Origin: Eucalyptus grandis
Taxonomy: Eukaryota; Streptophyta; Magnoliopsida; Myrtales; Myrtaceae
DNA length: 64,000 nucleotides
NCBI RefSeq assembly: GCF_016545825.1
Contig: NC_052618.1
Location: 51,472,331-51,536,330, forward strand
Direction of reading: 5' to 3'
Shown: positions 11,561-21,139 of the stretch, piece by piece
Numbering within the stretch: position 1 is the stretch's first letter
Layout of the letters: each line of letters begins with the position of its first letter
Notes under the pieces: model-generated
The model's input: only the letters and a program-made list of their open reading frames with translations
What the model was told of the DNA's origin: nothing
Database searches by the model: none
Made by a program: the position numbers and the translations under genes

Positions 11561-12427
11561 GGGCCCGTTTGGTTCGGCTTTTGGGGAATGCATTTGCAGA
11601 AATGCAAATACCTTTGGGTGAATGGGGTTTTCCGAAATACAAATGTCGTTTGGTAAAATTTGCATTGAGAAACAACTTTGGCCAAAATACCGTTTGGTAA
11701 AATTTACATTTGTAATTAACTTTTATTAAATTAAAAAAGCAAAAATATGTTTATATTTTTTATATAAACATATTTTTATATAAAAATATAAACATATAAA
11801 CATAAAATATATTTATTAAACATAAAATATATATAAAAAATAGATATGTTTATATTTATAAATATAAAAAATATATGTTTTATTTATATAAACATATTTT
11901 TATATAAAAAATATAAAAATATAAACATAAAACATATTTATTAAACATAAAATATATATAAATAGATATGTTTATATAAATATATATTTATATAAAAACA
12001 ATCGGAGAAAAAAATAGATATGTTTATATTTATAAATATATTTATTTATTTATTTATTTATTAAACATAAAATATATTTATATAAAAAAATGGATATGTT
12101 TATATCTACATAAAATATATATAAACATAAAATAAAAAAAATAGATATGTTTATATATTTATATAAAATATAAATATATTTATTTTTATTCAGGCGACCG
12201 ATTGGCTTCTCCACCGGAGAGATAAACAATACCGGAAGTTACATTCCGAAGATGCAACTTGCCAAAGGACCTCAAGAGCTGCATTGGGCTAAAGGTCCTT
12301 AGAACCACTTGGAGATGCAATTGCATCTCGCCAAAGTCGCGCAAAAAAACGAACCAAACAGCTTTGCATTTTGCCAAGGGACTTTAGAGCCCAAATGAGG
12401 ATTTCAAATGCTGAACCAAATAGGGCC
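11561..12427. mobile_element. PIF/Harbinger-like MITE with TTA target duplication
   Basis: The left end is GGGCCCGTTTGGTTCGGC and the right end is GCTGAACCAAATAGGGCC, which are inverted repeats with a few mismatches. TTA is repeated on both sides (11558-11560 and 12428-12430), as expected for PIF/Harbinger elements. The centre is about 500 bp of TATAAA and ATAAACAT repeats. No transposase is encoded. Confidence 0.85.
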
Positions 12428-12430
12428 TTA

Positions 12431-13584
12431 GTAAATGCCATTTCATTTATTTGGTTAGCAGGAATGGGAGGGTGGGAGTCCACAAAAGCAATAATGTTTT
12501 CTAGTGAGAAAGGAATATAATCTGAGAAAGCAAAGGGCCACGAAATTTAAGTACGTGGTACGGGTAGAGAGAGGTGGATTTCAATTCTCTCATTAATTAG
12601 GGGCACTTGTTGTCCCGTGTGTTACTCATAAAATAGAAAACAAAGAAGGACTAAGAGGGGGGTGAATCGGTTGATTTAGAAAAATTCAAAATCTTTTTGT
12701 AAAAAACATGTAGAATGTGAGACTGAAATGGGAAGCGGCTACTGAGATTTAAAATATTTCTTCAAACGGATATTAAAAGAATAAAACACATCGAAGAGAT
12801 AGAAATTAGATTGACAATGCCTTGGCCTTCTCTTCTAAATTTAATGGTCTCGACAAGATTTGAATTCACTATTTAACTCTTCAGATTTTATAGCTTGTAC
12901 AAGGTGTTATTTCTATACAAAACATTAGAAGTTAGCTTCTACAAACTCAAGCACGTCTTAAAACACTATCTCACTTCCTTTTCAATTCACAAGTGTTCAC
13001 ACCCTCGATAGAGAGTTATAATGAGAAATCAATAGCTAGTAAAGTTGATGCAACCGAGAGAATGAGAGACTTATTCCATAATAAGAGCGGCACAAAATTT
13101 TACTATAGTTCAAGTAATATGATAAATATTATATCCACACTCAAGTTATTCAAACACTTTAAAGTGTTTTCCAAATTTCAATTATATTCAATTATACATG
13201 TAGTGTTTAGCCCTCACAATTTCTCGCAAAGAAATCTCTACAAGGGACACCACTCTACACTAATGGCACGAAGACCCAATTAGGCAATCAAAGCGAGGGG
13301 ACCGGTCAGCTCAAAGCAGGTCCACCTTTCTCAAACCACCCCCGCGCTTAAAAGCGAGGCCGTCCCCTTTTAGAGGCCTTATTTGCGCGTTCTAGGCTGC
13401 ATCCTTCTTTTTCCAAAAAAGATATGAGCATGATAAAAAGAATCGGACGGTACCTTTCCGTCATTTCAACTGTCTGTCGGTGCAGGAGGATATGATTTTC
13501 TTGGGATCCCGAATAGGAAATACTCAATTTAATAGCACAAACTCGGAATATATTATAACTATAATAATTGTAAATGGTTCGGTA
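12431..13584. other. Spacer between hydrolase copies
   Basis: Bases up to about 12655 match 16440-16685 and mark the upstream end of the duplicated block. The rest is AT-rich with no coding exon that can be supported, and open frames are short and lack coding bias. A GC-richer patch at 13280-13380 is unexplained. Confidence 0.5.
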
Positions 13585-13662
13585 CAGAGCACACTCGAGT
13601 GGAAGAGCAAACCATCTGGAAAAGACAGAAGGTGGAGGGAAAAATAAAGCTTGACTACGACA

Positions 13663-15421
13663 TCAACTCTGCTTCTGATCAACTATAAGTGCCTTTAAAA
13701 TAGCTTCACTCATTCCATCAGCATAAGGGAGCAAATGCCCGGCTCCGGGTAGCTCGTGGTACTCAATCCACGGTAGCTTCTGCGCAATGTGCCGTTGAAG
13801 CAAAACGGGGACTAGCCTATCCTCATCGCCTTGCCACAGATGCACTGATCCTTCCTTGTTCGGGAAAGGGTTCTCAATTTCCATAGGATCAAACTCCCAA
13901 CTCCCAAAACCGACCATCATATCCCGATGGATGGACTCGGCTTCTCCTTGTAGCCTCGCATTCACCCTTGGCTGTATAACAGAAGAACAAGGCCAGTTAT
14001 CTTACAAGTTTGCTTTTGGCTAGGACTAATTCAACAACCTGTTAAACTAGTCATGCTGAGAGCCGAAGGGAAAAGAGAAACAAACAAACCAAACAAGAGC
14101 AAAAGTTACCACGTCCTTTCGGCGCCCGATCATCCTGGGGATGATTTCCATGTCTTGACGGGACATGATGTGGGGAGCACGAGCAGCAACGCTTGATGCG
14201 GGGAACCACTTTTGGGTGTTCCACCAGTAGGTGAGCCAAGGGGCATGGTGAGCCACTCTGAGTGCCCACTGGTCCTGTGGTGGCTGCAAGTAGTAGCCTT
14301 CTGAGGATAAGTTGGCGGGAAACCCGGGCCACCAGTAGTTGATTACGGGAGCAATGAGAGCTACTCCGGCTAACCTGCCAGCGCTTGTTGTTATTAACAA
14401 TTGCATCTGGGCGCTAAGATCAATTAGAAGATTTAGCTGAAAGACTACATGTCATTTTCCTTGCTTCATTGTAACTCACTATAATGGTTGTTCTGTTTTG
14501 GTTATAGTTTGCTCAATCGGCAGACTTGAGCCATGGTCGGTCTCAAGTGCTTGAGCATGTCAGCACAGGTCCTCTCTTTCTTTTTTTAAGGTTCTTTTCC
14601 ATGCCGGCCTGATTGAGAGGTCGAGAATCATGACCCCATAAGCTCGTCAGGCCACCAGAGTGGATAAGCCCATGATCGGATAACGCCTTTGAAAACATGG
14701 ATTCAGCAGTATGCAGTCATGTCCTAAAAATTGATCCTTGCTATTTCATTCCCACTATAAACGATGCAATCCTATCTAAATGACTGATGAACTTTCTTTA
14801 ACTCTGGTTGATGTAAATACCTGTGGGGGATATACTTGAGGACACCCCAAATGGCCTGGCCTCCCATGGAATAACCAATTACATAGAACTTGGTTCCAAG
14901 TCCCAACTGATCAGCAAGCTCTTCTATATCCAGAGCCAGACTCTTTGGTGTCCTTTTCGGGTCAGGGTCGCTTTCTCCATATCCCGGTCTATCAAATGAC
15001 AAGATGTACACCTTCATTTCCTCGAGAACTGCCTGAACAAACAACAACCCAACATGGGCCAACTCAGTTATCAGAACTAGTTGCTGACGTTAGAGAACAA
15101 AAGGACGGTATCATGAACATGGAAGGTCGAGAGAGTTATGAGAAGAATTTTAATAACCGGGGTAACATCAGTTGCTATCACTGCATCATGCCTACAGGAG
15201 TCAGAGCCGTGCACATAGACGATCTTGTGTTTGGCCAATTCTCTTGGTACTCCCTGCTCCTTATAGGCCAAGTTTCGGTGATCTCTGAGCCTTACTCGGG
15301 GCGCTGTGATGGGTGGACCACCTGGAGAGCCACATATTTTGGGCGGCGGAGGGCGGATGCCCTGATATGCCAATGACAGCACGACCAGCACGATAGTTGT
15401 GACTCCTCTCAGCCCCAGCAT
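13663..15421 (-). CDS. Alpha/beta-hydrolase superfamily protein, intact, 349 aa
   Basis: Four minus-strand exons join in frame: 15421-15158 (ATG at 15421), 15032-14821, 14374-14110 and 13971-13663 (TGA), giving 350 codons. The start lies 2 bases inside an exon with a good acceptor, so a 5'UTR intron is likely. The N-terminus has a short hydrophobic stretch (about residues 5-20), followed by PPPPKICGSPGG. The oxyanion-region VHGSDSCRHD is at about residues 70-80. The nucleophile elbow GYSMGG is at about 136-141. The acid lies in WQGDEDRLVP, and the histidine in GAGHLLPYADG near the C-terminus. This plant family is largely uncharacterised and its substrate is unknown. It is the only intact member of the tandem group here. 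Confidence 0.9.
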
Positions 15422-15422
15422 T

Positions 15423-16099
15423 CCTGGAAAGTATAGCAAAAATATGTTTGAAATTGTATGTTAACCCTTTTGTCTCTCTCTTTACTTTTTCTTCTTGTGC
15501 ACATCCATTTGCCTTCGTTCCAGTCAAGTTTGCAGAGACAGTTTGGATAATTAGGATTTAGGAATTCTCTAGATTTCATGCATGAAAATTGAACAGAGCT
15601 CATACAATTACAGCCCACAATCTATACATCATTTCTTATTCAATCATGAAAAACTCTATACCCAATGTTATATGTGACCAAAAATCAGACGAAATCGAAA
15701 GTAAAACAACTCAATACTGGGAAAAGCTGAAGAGTCACGGTATCGAAGCAGGTTAAGAGTCTCTTCACGTGGGGAGAAGGGGAGAGAGAGAGAGAGAGAG
15801 AGGACCTGAATGTTGTTGCGGCGACTGATATTTTCCTAGAAAAGAGCCTTTCACATTTAAGAAGAAAACAACTCTCACCAACTAAAGAGAAAGGACCTAA
15901 ATCTTGTTGCAGCGACTGATTTTTCCTAGAAAACTCCAAACCTCTCAAGTTTAAGAGCAAAACAACTCTCACCACCTACAAGAATGGCATCAAATCCCCG
16001 AAAGCCGTTCGACTTTTAAGCTACCTCACATTTGTTCGAGCCCAAAATCACACCAAAACCAGCGTACCCATACACTCAAAACTTTTTTCGGCAAAAAAA

Positions 16100-16133
<34 letters not shown>

Positions 16134-16685
16134 TATACTCAAAACTTTAAGGAAAAGGAAAGAAGTTCGGAAGGCAGGTGAACTTCTTGAAGAACTAGTA
16201 CAAGATGCCCAAAAAACTAAAATAAATCTTGGAACAGAACAATACAAAAGATCCCTAGGTTATAGGCACTCCACATGCTGATAAGAAGGAACTAATCTTG
16301 AATTTTTTCTCAGGGGAAAGAAAATTGCTCATCCACTTGCAAGGCAAGAGAAGAAGACCTTAACCATTTTAGATTTTTTTTTGTTCTTTTTAATAGATGA
16401 TCCTGTCTATCATCCCTAAATCATTGGATGCCTCATCTTACGAGAGTTAGTAAATTCATCTGTGCATTTGGTTGGCAAGGACGGCAGGGTGGAAGTGTTA
16501 AAAAAGCATTAATGTTTTCTTGTAAGAGAGGAACATAATCTTGAAAAGCAAAAGATTATGGGCCACAAAATGTGGAGAGGCCGGCATACAAGTAAAGACG
16601 GGTAAATCTCGATTCTTCTAATTATTGGGCAGAATTCCTGTCGCGTTCATTACACATGAGAGTCAAAAACAAAGAAGGAAAGAGC
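15423..16685. other. Upstream region of intact hydrolase gene
   Basis: This probably holds the 5'UTR exon and promoter: a splice acceptor sits at 15424-15426 and a GA-rich tract at 15782-15802. A 60-bp block is partly repeated (15805-15850 and 15890-15930). A poly-A plus TA microsatellite lies at about 16096-16136. The block is homologous, without the transposons, to 8240-12655. The 5'UTR exon boundaries were not resolved. Confidence 0.5.
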
Positions 16686-17394
16686 GTTCCACTTCGGAGT
16701 TCTAATGGTACTCGTCGGAAAAGAAAAAACTTTCCTTTTCAGCAGCAGTAAGCAATTTGAAGAAACAACTCATTTATTAGTTTCCAGGGGTGGTTGGTCT
16801 CGTCTCTAGATGGGTTACCTGTCCGTGTATATTTATGAGACGAGCACTTAGCTTCTGACTGACTTCTCTAACTTAAAGATGGCATTCAATGTGGACCGCA
16901 ACCAACAAGAGCCTTTTTCTTCTTGTGATTGTCGTCAGGAAGTTGATCGATTTGTTGGAGCGTGGCCTCACGCAACAGGGTTTCGGTCAACTCAAATCAC
17001 CAAATCCATCTAGAATCCATCTAGAATTTCTATGGAATTTGTCTAAGGACATATTGATGCGGACAACCACTGTTTGGTCGACGGTTGTTTTGACCCCGAC
17101 TGGTAGGCACAGATGGTCGCAGCCCTTAATTGTTGACCGGTCCGTGGCAATTTTCGATTCCGGGTTTGAATCCGCAATTCACACTTCACGCATCGATCGA
17201 TCAGCATAACTGTCTATCTTGGGAAAGCCCAACACGTCGCGAAATCCCCATCAACATTGCTCACCATGAACATCTAGACAGGCATTTTAACATGATTTTG
17301 GAAATTGATTATCGTTTCATTACTAGCTTCGCATTATAGAGTCTTAAGTATGAGTTCTTAAATGGGTTCACAACCAAATCTTTCGCTATGAAGA
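16686..17394. other. Intergenic region downstream of LITTLE ZIPPER
   Basis: No supportable gene was seen. The open frames on the plus strand show no recognised domain and no splice partners. Part of this stretch is probably the 3'UTR of the minus-strand gene at 17395. Confidence 0.4.
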
Positions 17395-17628
17395 CTATTT
17401 CTTGTTATCGTCATTGTTGTTGTTGATGTTTTTCCTGGGCTGGTTCACGGTGGAAGATGATGAGCCATGCTCATGGTCAGCGTGTTCGGACTTGGAGAGC
17501 TTCTGCGTCAACTCCTGGAGTAATGCCTGGTTCTCTTGAGCCAGCTCTTCTGCTTTCTTCCTTAGCCTCTCGTTCTCTTGGATGATTGCACAGTTCTCCA
17601 AGAACAGCTTATGGTTTGCTTCATCCAT
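17395..17628 (-). CDS. ZPR3: LITTLE ZIPPER protein (ZPR3-like), 77 aa
   Basis: The protein is a single short leucine zipper followed by a polar tail. After MDEANHKLFLENC comes the heptad region AIIQENERLRKKAEEL, then AQENQALLQELTQKLSK. This closely follows plant ZPR3/ZPR4. These microproteins pair with class III HD-ZIP transcription factors, form inactive dimers, and modulate shoot meristem and leaf polarity. The start is the ATG at 17628. A splice acceptor 15-20 bases upstream, and a donor at 18061-18060 behind a TATA-driven leader, imply a 5'UTR intron. The low-complexity tail, rich in Asn, Asp and Lys, is typical. The exact paralogue is inferred. Confidence 0.9.
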   Translation of the reverse strand: MDEANHKLFLENCAIIQENERLRKKAEELAQENQALLQELTQKLSKSEHADHEHGSSSSTVNQPRKNINNNNDDNKK

Positions 17629-18151
17629 TATTCCACACCGCACTCTGTAATCACGTACAAAAGCACACAACTAATATGTGACAAAATTAAACTAAAAAAG
17701 ACATGTTTTGTTAAACACTTAAGTAAACCAGGGTTAGAAAATAAAACTAAATAGCTGATTTGGTCGACATTGTTTGTCATTTTTGAAATTGGAAAAAAAA
17801 AAACACAAAGGGCGAAGCACATTATTGCCAAAACTAGGGGAGATGAATCTATAAGTAGAAACAAAGTAAAGATTTGGCCAGATTCGGGGTATGCGCCCGT
17901 ATGCACACGTGCGGGATCATCGGTAACGTAAATCGCCAGCAATAACGCCAACCATTCCGATCAAGAGCTGTGAAATAGAACCGAGATTTGCCAATTTGCG
18001 CGGTAGAAGAAACAAAGCGAGCGAGTTTCACCAGAGAAATGTGTAGAAAACTACAGCAGACCTGTGTGGAGTCCCTAGGAGCTGGAGGACCTGGGTAGGA
18101 ATTTGATGTTGAGGGAGGCTGAGTTGCTTGAAGTTCACCGGGGAATTGGTC

Positions 18152-18159
18152 ATATATAG
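18152..18159 (-). promoter_or_regulatory. TATA box of the LITTLE ZIPPER gene
   Basis: On the minus strand this reads CTATATATG, about 90 bases upstream of a consensus donor (exon end at 18062). It fits a transcript starting near 18125, with a 5'UTR exon to 18062 and an intron ending just before the coding exon. Confidence 0.6.
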
Positions 18160-18372
18160 GAGGTGAATCGAAAGGGGAAAGAAAGACCAACGAAAATAGC
18201 GTGCAAGGCCTCCTTTGCCTGCCCTTTTTTTCTTGCAGAAGAGCATCGATCGCGCTCCATACTTTTAACGGTTTCTCACATTCGAGTGAGGGAGAGAGAG
18301 TGATGATATGTGACGAACGGGCATATTTTCATCAGCATCACACGTGAAAGAAGCTTGTGCACTGAAGGAAAA

Positions 18373-18407
18373 GCAAAGCCCCTGAGGGGGAGCATGAGGG
18401 GCTTTGC
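18373..18407. repeat. Perfect 11-bp inverted repeat upstream of LITTLE ZIPPER
   Basis: Arms GCAAAGCCCCT (18373-18383) and AGGGGCTTTGC (18397-18407) are separated by a 13-base G-rich loop, about 250 bp upstream of the predicted transcription start. Its role is unknown. Confidence 0.6.
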
Positions 18408-18699
18408 CCCTCATTGATGACAGAGGGAAGGATTGCTCATGTGACCAGGACATAGTTGGGTGTTTCACATTTCACTAATCCAGGATGTGTGCCAAAGCGA
18501 TTCGATGTGCGTGTATATTCTCGCCGGGAAGGAGATAAAGAAAGGGACGCAAAGAGGAAATCAAGAATAATACCTAAAGAAGCCAAAGTTGGCGAATAGA
18601 CACTTCGACAAGAAAATGTAAGTTGCAAAAACCTTTCTAGACACATGTTCATCCTGCTCTGGCATGCTCATGCTCTATCAACAGGACCCTGGCAAAAAT

Positions 18700-18812
18700 T
18701 GTTCCTCACGGTAAATTGAATGACATTATGATGGGAACACTAACATCACACAGCTTGATTCCTCACGGTATATTGAATGACATTATGATGGGAACAACTA
18801 ATATCACATGAT
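18700..18812. repeat. Tandem duplication of about 58 bp
   Basis: Two adjacent near-identical units both contain CCTCACGGTA, TTGAATGACATTATGATG and GGGAACA, differing by a few substitutions. They are intergenic and no coding role was seen. Confidence 0.7.
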
Positions 18813-19955
18813 TTTACCCAGTCTAATTAATTATTGATGGTGCGGCATGGTCATCATGTATGAACATATGAACATTCAAGGAGAACTCAGCAAGAGTAGA
18901 TCTTGAACCGGACCAAGAGACATAAATGACCAAACATTCTACGGATAATTGAAAATGCATATAGGACTGCCAACTTAACAGCAGACGCGCAGGAAACACA
19001 AAGAACAAGAGGCATCATCAGCTCAAGTCCCTCACTCCATCACACCATGAATAGCACGAGAAGATATCTCCTGCAACAATGATTTCCTGTGTCAATGACA
19101 AGGTTAACAATCCAATGAGTCGGGCAACTTCGTCAAGCCAATGCCAACTCAATATTGCCTTACTTAAGGGGGGAATTTATAGAGACGTGGATTGATGCAT
19201 CATGTTGTTATCGAGACATCGAGACATTGGCAATGGTAGAATATCTGTCTTGGTTCACATGGGACCTCCAAGGAAGGTCTCATCGAGGTGATTAAGAGAA
19301 TGCATGGAGGGTGTATTAAACCATCAGACCACCTTCGCCTCTTCATAGGGCTTTGTCGCTTGAATAGGCTGGGATGTGTCCACAAAAATCAATGGTGCAA
19401 AATCGAATGAGATTCACATATTACATGAGAATGGGCTAGACAAATACTGCCACGAAGTGATTTTTTAGGTGTAATAAGAAAATTTACATGCACATAAGCA
19501 GTCTCTAGAGACTAACATAAAACTGTCATAAAACATCAAAAGTTGCAAAGCTCACTGCAATTAACTAAATAAACGAGTAAATATGGTATCCATCAACTTT
19601 TGTACAGAACACAAGGTACACTGCATGACCTGCATTCAGAGAAATGCGATGCTCTCTGCGACAATTCCACCCAAACAAGGGGTAAGGTAAATGAGGGCAC
19701 CGAGATGTGACAGTGAACCAGCCATTCCAAAACCAATCCGGGCATCTACTTCCAGTCAGCGAGATACAACCCTGTGACTGCCCAGCAACCCAGTGGTTCT
19801 TCTTGGCACAGTGATTTCTGCTGAAGAAAAATAGTTGCAATGAATTTCCATAAAAACATCTAGTAACAGTTGAGAAAAACCAAATTGAGCGTCCTGAGAT
19901 CAAGAGAAGAGAGAAATTACTTAAACTGAATCTAGAGCTTAGATTTGCAGGTCCA
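18813..19955. other. Intergenic region with a possible degraded gene fragment
   Basis: No intact gene is supported. On the minus strand, 19565-19903 has a 112-codon open frame whose middle (GCISLTGSRCPDWF) faintly resembles the ligand-sensing C-terminal domain after the LRRs of TIR-NBS-LRR proteins. That similarity is from memory and weak. It might be a relic exon related to the array at 19960-21110. Confidence 0.3.
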
Positions 19956-19959
19956 TATC

Positions 19960-21110
19960 ATTATTCTCTTTGTCGTCACCATCAACATCAACGGGCAACA
20001 TGAAGATCTGCAGTGACACCTCCATATCTCGATGACCGAAAGAAATGCCAAGCTTCCAGCCATTAAAGACGCTGGAAGCTCTATTACAACCAAGGCTGGA
20101 GAAGCGGATGGATGCTTGATGCCTGTATGAACATCCACTCCTTTCCACTGTGGTTCTCTATGCCTGCAATCCTGTACTTGAATGTACTTTAGGCCCTGAT
20201 GGCTGCCCAGTTTCAAGCTCGAGCTCGCAGGTCATATGCTCCATAACATTATTTTCTTCGTCGTCGTCGTCGTCACCATCAACATCAATGGGCAACATGA
20301 AGATCTGCAGTGACACCTCCATATCTCAATGACCAAAAGAAATGCCAAGCTTCCAGCCATTAAAAATGCTGGAAGCTCTATCACAACCAAGGCCAGAGAA
20401 GCGGATGAATGTTTATGCCTGTATCAATGTCCACTCCTTCCACCTTAGTTCTCTATGCCTGCAATCCTGCACTCGCATGTTTTAGGGCCCTGATGGCCTG
20501 CCCAGTTTCAAGCTGGAGTTTGCAGGTTCATATGCTCCATATCATTACTCTGTCATCGTCATCGTCACCATCAACATCAATGGGCAACACGAAGATCTGC
20601 GGTGACACCTCCATATCTCAATGACCGGAAGAGATGCCAAGTTTCCGGCCATTAAAGATGCTGGAAGCTCTATCACAACCAAGGCTGGAGAAGCGGATGG
20701 ATGCTTGATGCCTGTATCAATGTCCACTCCATTCCACCTTGGTTCTCTATGCCTGCAATCCTGCACTTGAATGTACTTAGGGCCCTGATGGCCTGCCCGG
20801 TTTCAAGCTTGACATGTGCTCCATCTCATTATTCTCTTCATCGTCATCATCATCACCATCAACATCAATGGGCAACATGAAGATCTGCGGTGACACCTCC
20901 ATATCTCAATGACCGAAAGAGATGCCAAAGCTTCCGACCATTAAAGACGCTGGAAGCTCTATTACAACCAAGGCTGGAGAAGCGGATGGATGCTTGATGC
21001 CTGTATCAACGTCCACTCCATTCCACCTTGGTTCTCTATGCCTGCAATCCTGCACTTGAATGTACTTAGGGCCCTGATGGCCCACCCAGTTTCAAGCTCG
21101 AGTTCCAGCC
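19960..21110. repeat. Tandem array, four units of about 290 bp
   Basis: The anchor GGGCAACA recurs at 19993, 20290, 20582 and 20870, giving periods of 297, 292 and 288. Every unit carries the same order of blocks. These are a CACCATCAACATCAA tract, CACCTCCATATCT, CCATTAAAGA followed by GCTGGAAGCTCT, GGATGGATGCTTGATGCCTG and CCTGCAATCCTG. A GTC/ATC trinucleotide run of variable length precedes each anchor and would read as an Asp run on the minus strand. Units are roughly 90 percent alike by eye. The array ends about 30 bp downstream of the R3H stop codon. Confidence 0.9.
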
Positions 21111-21139
21111 AGCAGGATTGCAGGCATGGCCCGAGCCCC

